NCBI GenBank assembly: GCA_938028745.1
Contig: CALIZL010000068.1
Span: forward strand, 1 to 23,011
Direction: 5' to 3'
DNA from: an uncultured Prevotella sp.
GTDB taxonomy: Bacteria > Bacteroidota > Bacteroidia > Bacteroidales > Bacteroidaceae
DNA: 23,011 nt
Shown here: piece by piece, positions 17,213 through 23,011 of the stretch
Layout: each line of letters opens with the position of its first letter
Position numbering within the stretch: position 1 is the stretch's first letter
Position numbers and translations under genes: made by a program
Notes under the pieces: model-generated
Database searches by the model: none
The model's input: only the letters and a program-made list of their open reading frames with translations
Told to the model about the DNA's origin: nothing

Positions 17213-18502
17213 CTAGAAGTTCTTGTCGTCGAGCATTTCAAACCCGCAATAGGGCACCAACACCCTCGGAACGCGGATACCTTCGGGCGTTTGATTGTTC
17301 TCGATGATGGCAGCCACGATGCGTGGAAGGGCAAGTGCCGAGCCATTGAGTGTGTGGCAAAGTTCTATTTTCTTGTCTTCGGCGCGCCTATACCTACATT
17401 TCAAGCGGTTGGCCTGATAGCTTTCAAAGTTAGACACCGACGAAACCTCCAACCAACGCTTTTGTGCTGCACTCCAAACTTCGAAGTCGTAGCAGATAGA
17501 AGAAGTGAAACTCATGTCGCCTCCGCACAATAACAGGATGTGATAGGGCAGTTCAAGCTTTTTCAGCAGTCCCTCAACATGCTCCAACATCTTCTTGTGC
17601 GACTCGTGCGAGTGTTCAGGCTTGTCGATGCGTACAATCTCCACCTTGTCGAATTGGTGCAGCCTATTCAGTCCACGAACATCTTTACCATACGACCCAG
17701 CCTCTCTGCGGAAACAAGCCGAATAGGCACAACGCATCACGGGGAGGTCTTTCTCGTCGAGAATAACATCGCGGAAGATGTTGGTAACAGGCACTTCGGC
17801 CGTGGGGATGAGGTAAAGGTCGTCTTGTTCGGCGTGGTACATCTGACCTTCTTTGTCGGGAAGTTGCCCTGTTCCGTAGCCCGACGCCTGGTTAACCACC
17901 AATGGCGGTTGCACTTCGAGGTATCCGCTTTTGCGTGCCTCTTCAAGAAAGAAAGCCTCTAAGGCACGTTGCAAGCGAGCCATCTTACCTATATATATAG
18001 GGAAACCGGCGCCAGTGATTTTCACACCAAGGTCGAAATCAATGAGATTAAATTTCTTGCAGAGGTCCCAATGGCACAAGGCATCTTCGGGAAGTTGCGG
18101 AATAACACCGCCTTCTTTCACCACAACATTGTCGTTAGCGTCTTTTCCTTCGGGCACTTCGTCGGCTGGAATGTTAGGGATGTTGCAAAGTAAGGTCGTA
18201 AGTTCTTGTTCGGCCTCGGCCATCTGCGTTTGCAACAGCTTGTCGTTCTCCTTATATACGGCAACCTTAGCCTTTACTTCTTCGGCTTCTTGTGTCTTGC
18301 CGTCTTTCATCAGCATGCCAATTTGTTTCGACATGCTATTTGCTTCTTGTTTATTCTTGTCCAGTTTCTGCTGAGCATCGCGTCTGCGCTTGTCGGTTTC
18401 AAGCACTTTTTCGACAGCATCTTTTGCTCCCTTAAAGTGTTTTTTCTCCAACCCCTTAATCACACGTTCAGTTTCCTCACTGATGAGTTTAAGTGTAAGC
18501 AT
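17213..18502 (-). CDS. serS: Serine--tRNA ligase
   Basis: 429 residues, the usual length. The N-terminal ~110 residues form the antiparallel coiled-coil arm that holds tRNA-Ser (KHFKGAKDAVEKVLETDKRR and following). The class II catalytic core follows: the TxE loop in IPTAEVPVTNIF, motif 2 FRREAGSYGKDVRGLNRLHQF (about 263-283), and motif 3 NGSALALPRIVAAIIENNQ near the C-terminus. It charges tRNA-Ser (and tRNA-Sec where present) with serine in the cytoplasm. It is transcribed from its own promoter at 18540-18570 and is followed by the hairpin at 17070-17104. Confidence 0.98.
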   Translation of the reverse strand: MLTLKLISEETERVIKGLEKKHFKGAKDAVEKVLETDKRRRDAQQKLDKNKQEANSMSKQIGMLMKDGKTQEAEEVKAKVAVYKENDKLLQTQMAEAEQELTTLLCNIPNIPADEVPEGKDANDNVVVKEGGVIPQLPEDALCHWDLCKKFNLIDFDLGVKITGAGFPIYIGKMARLQRALEAFFLEEARKSGYLEVQPPLVVNQASGYGTGQLPDKEGQMYHAEQDDLYLIPTAEVPVTNIFRDVILDEKDLPVMRCAYSACFRREAGSYGKDVRGLNRLHQFDKVEIVRIDKPEHSHESHKKMLEHVEGLLKKLELPYHILLLCGGDMSFTSSICYDFEVWSAAQKRWLEVSSVSNFESYQANRLKCRYRRAEDKKIELCHTLNGSALALPRIVAAIIENNQTPEGIRVPRVLVPYCGFEMLDDKNF

Positions 18503-18539
18503 TCTTTCTTGTTTTGTATTAAACGTTATAAATTGCTCG

Positions 18540-18570
18540 CAAATATACTAATTTATTTGTTTTCTGCAAA
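18540..18570 (-). promoter_or_regulatory. serS promoter
   Basis: On the minus strand a -33 TTTG (18567-18570) and a -7 TATATTTG (18540-18547) are spaced 19 bp, an excellent match to the Bacteroidetes vegetative consensus. Transcription would start near 18533-18535, giving a leader of about 30 nt before the serS ATG. Confidence 0.8.
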
Positions 18571-19118
18571 AAAAAGCGGATATTCTGTCGATGAGAAGTT
18601 GATGTTTGGGGTGGATTTTGCAATGTGTATAGATTGCCACAAAATAACACTTTGACGGCGATAACGTGCATGTTGGTGTCATATTGGTGGATAGAATATG
18701 ACCTAAGCTTAAAGCAACGTGGGTATTTTGCGATTTTAATGTGCATCATTTTCAAGCGTGTTGCACGCTTTCATTCGTAAACGTACCGAGGTTCTAACTT
18801 GGTAAGTCCTTTTGTTTAACGTCTTCAATCCATCAAATTTCTCCCAACTGGCAGGTTCATGAACCATCTACTTGAACAAGAAATACGATAAAACTCACAA
18901 ACGTCAACACCTCAAAAACTCAACAAATAAAATAAACACACCTGCCCATAAACACGTCATTTCTGCTCGTTTCTTCGTCTATTAGTTCATCAACACTTTG
19001 TTCCCTTCCCCTTCCCTCTCATCAACAAATTTCCACGAAAAGCTTAAACAAAACGACTTTTTTATTGAATTGTAACATTTTCTGCCATACATTTACATAT
19101 AATCCGCAAAAAATTGGC
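18571..19118. other. Intergenic region between divergent serS and rnpB
   Basis: About 550 nt with no convincing gene. It holds a compact hairpin AAGCGTG-TTG-CACGCTT (18754-18770), the octamer tract at 18893-18940, and a pyrimidine-rich stretch around 18980-19025. A 78-codon minus-strand frame overlaps the serS promoter and is probably spurious. Confidence 0.6.
18893..18940 (-). repeat. Degenerate 8-bp-periodic tract
   Basis: The plus strand reads in octamers ACTCACAA, ACGTCAAC, ACCTCAAA, AACTCAAC, AAATAAAA, TAAACACA. On the minus strand this gives GAGTTT, GAGGTGTT and GACGTTTG steps, the same style as the tract at 13605-13668. Confidence 0.55.
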
Positions 19119-19126
19119 TATATTTG
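19119..19126 (+). promoter_or_regulatory. rnpB -7 promoter box
   Basis: TATATTTG matches the Bacteroidetes -7 consensus and ends about 8 nt before the predicted 5' end of RNase P RNA, as expected for a promoter driving a stable RNA. The -33 box is not obvious. Confidence 0.65.
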
Positions 19127-19133
19127 CAAGCTA

Positions 19134-19538
19134 AAAGGCAGTGGCCCGGCTCTGCCGCTGGCATCGTTAGTATGCGAGAGGAAAGTCCGGGCAGCAAAGG
19201 ACATCCCACTTCTGAAAATGGAAGCTGTTGGCGACAACGGGTAAAGGTAGAAGAAAATAACCGCCCCTTCACGCACCTCCTTGTAGCGTGCGCGTTGGAG
19301 TAAGGGTGAGAAGGCGGTGTAAGAGACCACCAACCGATGGGCGATCATCGGGTTGTACCTTCTGGGAGCTGCAAGTTCGCGTATACCATCGTTTGAAGGT
19401 TGTCCGTCTGAAACATGTTTACGATGGAGGGTAGAATGCTTGAGCCTTGGGGCGACCCACGGTCTAGATAAATGGCAGGCACTTTTTTGCCCCACGAGGC
19501 ATTAGAGTACAGAACCCGGCTTATAGGGCCACTGCTTT
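19134..19538 (+). ncRNA. rnpB: RNase P RNA (bacterial class A)
   Basis: The catalytic RNA that trims the 5' leader of pre-tRNAs. The conserved 5' core GAGGAAAGTCCGGGC is at 19178-19192 and the conserved 3' core ACAGAACCCGGCTTAT at 19509-19524. The middle contains GTAAGAGACCACC and a CCGATGGGCGATCATCGG stem. The ends pair as helix P1 (AAGGCAGTGGCC near 19135-19146 with GGCCACTGC near 19528-19535) and run directly into a T-rich tail to 19550, which acts as terminator. At about 405 nt it is a normal size. End positions are accurate to a few bases. Confidence 0.93.
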
Positions 19539-19562
19539 CTTTTTTCTTTTTTGCTTTTCATT

Positions 19563-20885
19563 ATGAAGAAGACATTAAACACCATCATCACGTTTTTTAA
19601 GGTAGAAATGTGGCAGATACGGCGCGAAGACGTGTCGCCATTGGCTTACGTATGCCTCATGGTGTTGAAACGTTTAGTGGTTACGGTGAAGTTTTTCACC
19701 ACCCGTAGCGTTACCGATTTGGCCTCGGCGCTCACTTACAGCACGGTTTTGGCCATCGTACCCATCGTGGCCGTGGTGTTTGCCATTGCTCGCGGCTTTG
19801 GCTTTTCCAAATATATCGAGGTGTGGTTTAGAGATGCTTTGTCTAGCCAGCCACAAGCAGCAGAAACCATTATCGGCTTTGTCAACTCGTATCTTGTACA
19901 CACCAAAGGCGGCGTGTTTCTCGGTATAGGTCTTTTATTCATGCTGTTCACCGTGCTGATGCTTATCAGCAACATCGAGAAAGCCTTCAACAGCATTTGG
20001 CAAGTGCAGCATCCACGCAGTCTTTTCCGCACCATAACCGACTATTTGGCCATGTTCTTCCTTGTTCCCATCGTCATTGTGGTAACTTCGGGTGTGTCTA
20101 TCGTGATGGCCACCTTTGCAGAAGACATCAACGAGTACGTGGTATTAGGCCCCATGATGCGCCTTGTCATCACCGTTATGCCCTACGTGCTGATGTCGGC
20201 AGTGTTCGTTTGCCTATTCATCTTTATGCCCAACACCAAAGTGAACTTCTCGGCCGCCTTCTTTCCAGGCATCCTTTCGGGTATCGCCATGCAGATATTG
20301 CAGGTGTTTTACATACATTCGCAAATCTTCCTCTCGTCGTACAACGCCATCTACGGTTCGTTTGCAGCCCTCCCATTGTTCATGTTGTGGGTGCAGATAT
20401 CGTGGAGCATCTGCCTATTTGGTGCCGAATTGAGCTATACAAGTCAGAATATGGAAAGTTTTGACTTATTGGGACAAATGGACGACCTAAGCTATCGCTA
20501 CCGAATGATGCTTAGCGCGCTGCTATTGGGCAAGATATGCAAGCGTTTCGACGAAGGGAAACCTGCCTATACAGCCGTAGAACTGAAATTAGAAACCAAC
20601 ATACCCGTGCGCATTGTGCAACAGTTGCTCTTCGATATGCAAAACGCTAACCTCGTTACATACGTGGCTAGCGATGAGAAAGATACGCAGGCGCGCTACC
20701 AACCAGCCGTGTCTTTGAAGCACCTCACCCTAGGATTTATGATGGGGCGCTTAGAGTCGGCGGGCAAATGGAACCTTGATTTCGATGTGCGCAAGCACCT
20801 CAAAACCAAAGAATGGGTTGAATTTTATAAACTTAGGCGCAAATATCTTAGTGAGCTAGACGAGATTTCGTTGAGTAAGCTTTAA
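19563..20885 (+). CDS. YihY/BrkB-family inner membrane protein
   Basis: 440 residues from the ATG at 19563 (MKKTLNTIITFFKVEMW). An upstream TTG at 19551 lies inside the rnpB tail and is unlikely. The conserved family start SVTDLASALTYSTVLAIVPIVAVVFAIARGFGF is present (about residues 52-85). It is followed by further membrane helices around VFLGIGLLFMLFTVLML, YLAMFFLVPIVIVVTSGVSI, MRLVITVMPYVLMSAVFVCL and ALPLFMLWVQISWSICLFGAEL; six in all is typical. A soluble C-terminal tail of about 140 residues looks like a winged-helix (YTAVELKLETNIPVRIVQQLLFDMQNANLV). The family was once called ribonuclease BN in error; its function is unknown. No Shine-Dalgarno site or separate promoter is visible; it probably depends on rnpB read-through or a promoter inside rnpB. 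Confidence 0.92.
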   Translation: MKKTLNTIITFFKVEMWQIRREDVSPLAYVCLMVLKRLVVTVKFFTTRSVTDLASALTYSTVLAIVPIVAVVFAIARGFGFSKYIEVWFRDALSSQPQAAETIIGFVNSYLVHTKGGVFLGIGLLFMLFTVLMLISNIEKAFNSIWQVQHPRSLFRTITDYLAMFFLVPIVIVVTSGVSIVMATFAEDINEYVVLGPMMRLVITVMPYVLMSAVFVCLFIFMPNTKVNFSAAFFPGILSGIAMQILQVFYIHSQIFLSSYNAIYGSFAALPLFMLWVQISWSICLFGAELSYTSQNMESFDLLGQMDDLSYRYRMMLSALLLGKICKRFDEGKPAYTAVELKLETNIPVRIVQQLLFDMQNANLVTYVASDEKDTQARYQPAVSLKHLTLGFMMGRLESAGKWNLDFDVRKHLKTKEWVEFYKLRRKYLSELDEISLSKL

Positions 20886-20923
20886 GGAAATGTTGCCATT
20901 TAATCATTAACAGCCAATAGATT

Positions 20924-21328
20924 ATGCACATAGAACTAATGGATTTCGAACAGCGCGTGTCGAGTAAGATACGTGTCGAGAGCGGATTTCCTGGGTTTCC
21001 ACAACCCGAACAATACAATCTCACGAAGACTGAAATCGACGATTACCTGCTAGACAAACAGGCCATACTAGACAGTGCCGGTTCGCAACGCACGCAATAC
21101 ACCATTATGGGTGTAATGATTGTTTTGCCCGTTGTGGTGTTTTCAGCCTTTCCACAAAAGGACATGCCTGGTGGAAATTGGGCCATCTTTGTTGCCTTAG
21201 CCATTGGGCTTTGTCTGGCAGGACTAGTAAAGTTACTCACGAAGATGCGCATTAGCCATCGTTTAAAGAACATGACCGACGAGCGCATTGAACGTTACAT
21301 TGAAGATGTGTTGAACTTTAAAAGCTGA
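20924..21328 (+). CDS. Small membrane protein with two helices, function unknown
   Basis: 134 residues. The N-terminal ~57 residues are soluble (ending ILDSAGSQRTQ), then come two membrane helices, YTIMGVMIVLPVVVFSAF (about 59-77) and NWAIFVALAIGLCLAGLVKLL (about 86-106), and a charged C-terminus (MTDERIERYIEDVLNFKS). I do not recognise the family. An ATG five codons in (MDFEQRV) is an alternative start. It is 38 nt after the YihY gene on the same strand, so probably co-transcribed. No cleavable signal is seen. Confidence 0.75.
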   Translation: MHIELMDFEQRVSSKIRVESGFPGFPQPEQYNLTKTEIDDYLLDKQAILDSAGSQRTQYTIMGVMIVLPVVVFSAFPQKDMPGGNWAIFVALAIGLCLAGLVKLLTKMRISHRLKNMTDERIERYIEDVLNFKS

Positions 21329-21407
21329 CCGAAGGCGGCGAAATGCTTGCCAAGAGGAAGTTAACATGACACCCTAACTATTTTTTAAATCAAAAACAAT
21401 CGCCAAC

Positions 21408-21806
21408 ATGGAAAAACCAAAGACAGACTTACCCGACTTTATGTCGTACAAGGATAAGTTTACGCAAAGCGGGTTTATCGAGAAAATATCGAAAATAGCA
21501 AAGCGCGCAGGTGCAAAATTGGTGTATGCCGCCCTCATTTTGTACTATACGCTGCAAAGCGACACGGTTTCGCTGAAAGACAAGACAATGATTGTGGCCG
21601 CACTTGGCTACCTTATCAGTCCGCTAGACGTTATCCCCGATGCCATTCCCATTGCGGGCTTGGGCGACGACCTCGGCGTTTTGCTCTATGTGCTGCGCAA
21701 AGTGTGGACCGACATTCCCGAAGACGTGAAGACAAAGGCTCACGACAAACTTTCGAAATGGTTTGACGAAGAAGAGGTTAAAGAGGCCGACAGCATTAAT
21801 CTTTAA
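21408..21806 (+). CDS. YkvA/DUF1232-family membrane-associated protein
   Basis: 132 residues. The family signature is clear: SLKDKTMIVAALGYLISPLDVIPDAIPIAGLGDDLGVLLYVLRKV at about residues 64-108, with the conserved D-(V/I)-IPD-xxP-xxG-xxDD. It is preceded by a hydrophobic helix (KLVYAALILYYTLQ). The family is found across bacteria and its biochemical role is not established. It is the last gene of the rnpB-yihY cluster, 79 nt after the previous stop; no clear terminator follows. Confidence 0.88.
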   Translation: MEKPKTDLPDFMSYKDKFTQSGFIEKISKIAKRAGAKLVYAALILYYTLQSDTVSLKDKTMIVAALGYLISPLDVIPDAIPIAGLGDDLGVLLYVLRKVWTDIPEDVKTKAHDKLSKWFDEEEVKEADSINL

Positions 21807-21815
21807 GTTCATACC

Positions 21816-21933
21816 GTTGGTAAGTTTCTGTGTTTATGGGGGCTTTCGCATGAAATATCGAACCAATAGCTAACAAATGTATCGTTAGGAAACATCCGAA
21901 TACTCAAAACTCAGAAACTTACCAACTCACCAA
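21816..21933. repeat. 15-bp inverted repeat and octamer tract after ykvA
   Basis: GTTGGTAAGTTTCTG at 21816-21830 is repeated inverted and exact at 21912-21926. The right arm is part of an 8-bp-periodic run (CTCAGAAA, CTTACCAA, CTCACCAA at 21910-21933). The 81-nt spacer makes a simple terminator unlikely. The rest of the gap to 22091 shows nothing else. Confidence 0.6.
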
Positions 21934-22091
21934 GCCATCAATCGCTCCTAAATGAGTAGCGGTACAAGAAGAAACATAGCTTTGAGAGAAGAGATGTATG
22001 GACAGTATTTTTTCATTTCTACTTAATATTTCATTTGCTTACCTGCTAAAATCGCCACCACACTTCTACTTCCTATTGCAAATATATAAAC

Positions 22092-22415
22092 TTAATCTCC
22101 ACTTCCCACCAAACCTTTTTGATGAAAAAGAGCATAAGACACAATAGCAATAAGTTTATAAATCAAATACATTTGCTCTCTTTCTTCTTTACTATTCATA
22201 TCATAATCTGTAACACTCATATAGGCCATCATATCCCTTTGAGCATTTTCCAATTCTTCTAGTCCCCATATATGGTCCTCATAGTATCTATTCCATAAAT
22301 CTATTATAAAAGGAATATTATGCTTTTGATAAAGAGTTCCAATTGCTTTTTCCTCTGAATAATCAATATACGCAAACCCTTTCGAGTGTCTATTATCTAA
22401 ACAAAAACTATACAT
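22092..22415 (-). CDS. Hypothetical small protein, AT-rich, possible immunity type
   Basis: 107 residues, start MYSFCLDNRHSKGFAYIDYS, end ALFHQKGLVGSGD. It is soluble and mostly helical, with many aromatic and acidic residues (IDLWNRYYEDHIWGLEELENAQRDMM) and no signal peptide or membrane segment. I do not recognise the family. The base composition is clearly more AT-rich than the genes to its left, and it is paired with another small orphan on the same strand. Small acidic cytoplasmic orphans in such patches are often immunity proteins of polymorphic toxins, but no toxin gene is in the window, so this is only a guess. Confidence 0.6.
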   Translation of the reverse strand: MYSFCLDNRHSKGFAYIDYSEEKAIGTLYQKHNIPFIIDLWNRYYEDHIWGLEELENAQRDMMAYMSVTDYDMNSKEEREQMYLIYKLIAIVSYALFHQKGLVGSGD

Positions 22416-22426
22416 AAGTCAATTCT

Positions 22427-22513
22427 CTAACTGCCATAAATCACATTAAACGCCAACAAACGATCTTCGCTATCAGTCATACCACACGCCTTGAACCCAT
22501 CACTAACGCGTAT
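22427..22513 (-). pseudogene. Remnant C-terminal fragment of a protein
   Basis: Between the two small genes an open stretch of 28 codons reads like real protein (GFKACGMTDSEDRLLAFNVI, then YGS and a TAG stop). It has a TAA immediately upstream and no plausible full-length start; the only ATG would give 17 residues. It is in the same frame as the end of the 22532-22945 gene, separated by two stops. It looks like the tail of a gene lost by recombination, or a read-through extension; it is too short to identify. Confidence 0.4.
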
Positions 22514-22531
22514 TTACTCATATACAATTCC

Positions 22532-22945
22532 CTATTCATCAATTACATATATCATCTTACCCGTAAAACATATATCCATTATGCAGCATACTGGCACATC
22601 CCCAGTCCAAAGCCAGCCTTGAAGTACAGCCTTACCCCAGTTATAACTCTCGTCAATAACCTCAAACTCACTATTCTTATACTTACTTTGGTATGTTTCT
22701 AAATCGATACATTCGCCATGAAAATCATCTAACCACCTCTCGTTGAACACAAGTATCCGAACATCATCAATGTCCGTCTGCTCAAAAACAATTTGTGCCT
22801 TATGAGTTTGTTCTGCACCTTCATCATACGAAAAAATATAATTAAAATGCAATATCATATTTCCTCGCCTATACTCAACTTTATTTATGCGTGCATCGTG
22901 AAGCGAATACTTGAAATATTCACCAAAATCTCTGACAACTTTCAT
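22532..22945 (-). CDS. Hypothetical protein, possible immunity type
   Basis: 137 residues with no signal peptide. It begins MKVVRDFGEYFKYSLHDARINKVEYRRGNMILHF, then continues with beta-strand-like alternation (HKAQIVFEQ, DVRILVFNERWL) and ends CCIMDICFTGKMIYVIDE. The 'LHDARI..V....N(x)LxLHF' style is seen in several small cytoplasmic families that accompany polymorphic toxins, but I cannot name the family. Its ATG is only 11 bp from the right copy of the 51-bp inverted repeat, which therefore occupies its leader or promoter. AT-rich, like its neighbour, suggesting acquisition by transfer. Confidence 0.65.
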   Translation of the reverse strand: MKVVRDFGEYFKYSLHDARINKVEYRRGNMILHFNYIFSYDEGAEQTHKAQIVFEQTDIDDVRILVFNERWLDDFHGECIDLETYQSKYKNSEFEVIDESYNWGKAVLQGWLWTGDVPVCCIMDICFTGKMIYVIDE

Positions 22946-22956
22946 CTTTATGTTTC

Positions 22957-23007
22957 GAAGTCATCTAGACTTTTCCCTCTTTCTTATCTTTTTCAGAAAA
23001 ATCAGTA
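22957..23007 (-). repeat. Right copy of 51-bp window-terminal inverted repeat
   Basis: Exact reverse complement of 1-51. It sits just upstream of the minus-strand gene at 22532-22945, where a promoter or leader would be expected, but no TAnnTTTG box is visible in it. Four more bases (TAAA) follow to the window end. Confidence 0.9.
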
Positions 23008-23011
23008 TAAA

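Noticed and set aside
18519..18755. 78-codon minus-strand frame upstream of serS
   Set aside because: It runs through the well-formed serS promoter and has no recognisable features.
19118..19495. 125-codon minus-strand frame
   Set aside because: It lies antisense to the conserved core of RNase P RNA.
21816..21926. Terminator for the ykvA cluster
   Set aside because: The 15-bp arms are separated by 81 nt and no T-run follows either arm.
1..23011. The window as a transposon or integrative element bounded by terminal inverted repeats
   Set aside because: The interior holds core genes (serS, rnpB) and no transposase, integrase or mobilisation gene, so the end repeats do not mark a simple mobile element.

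Overview
The window looks like chromosomal DNA of a Bacteroidales bacterium, most likely Prevotella or a close relative. The evidence is Bacteroidetes-type promoters (TTTG, then about 19 bp, then TAnnTTTG), proteins of the DUF3575 and OmpA-like 'GTASPEG' kinds, a fused NfnA-NfnB-type oxidoreductase, and intergenic repeats of a style I associate with Prevotella. No species is assigned.

Layout. (1) Positions 91-10909 hold a minus-strand run of five closely spaced genes (gaps of roughly 6-33 bp) with a predicted promoter near 10905 and a terminator near 91-127. In transcription order they encode a TPR protein, a DUF3575-like barrel with a long coiled-coil and acidic tail, a short DUF3575-like barrel, an 800-residue protein with an OmpA-like domain, and a very large protein made of repeated beta-barrel-like units. 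All five begin with signal peptides, so this reads as one cell-envelope system. A separately promoted, secreted, alanine-rich coiled-coil protein lies just upstream (11176-11757). (2) Positions about 11887-14521 contain no convincing gene. They carry a dispersed repeat in two inverted copies, a 22-bp tandem repeat and an 8-bp-periodic tract. (3) Positions 14522-18570 hold two minus-strand housekeeping genes, the fused Nfn-type oxidoreductase and serS. (4) Positions 19119-21806 run on the plus strand: RNase P RNA (rnpB), a YihY/BrkB membrane protein only about 25 nt downstream, a small two-helix membrane protein, and a YkvA/DUF1232 protein. (5) Positions 22092-22945 hold two AT-rich minus-strand hypothetical genes with a 28-codon remnant between them, resembling an accessory or immunity-gene patch.

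Two observations stand out. The first is a perfect 51-bp inverted repeat at the two extreme ends of the window (1-51 and 22957-23007). It could mark an invertible or repeat-bounded segment, or could simply be the repeat at which a contig ended. The second is the five-gene envelope operon with its multi-unit barrel protein, which is the best candidate here for an undescribed system. All functional statements come from reading motifs by eye; no database search was run.
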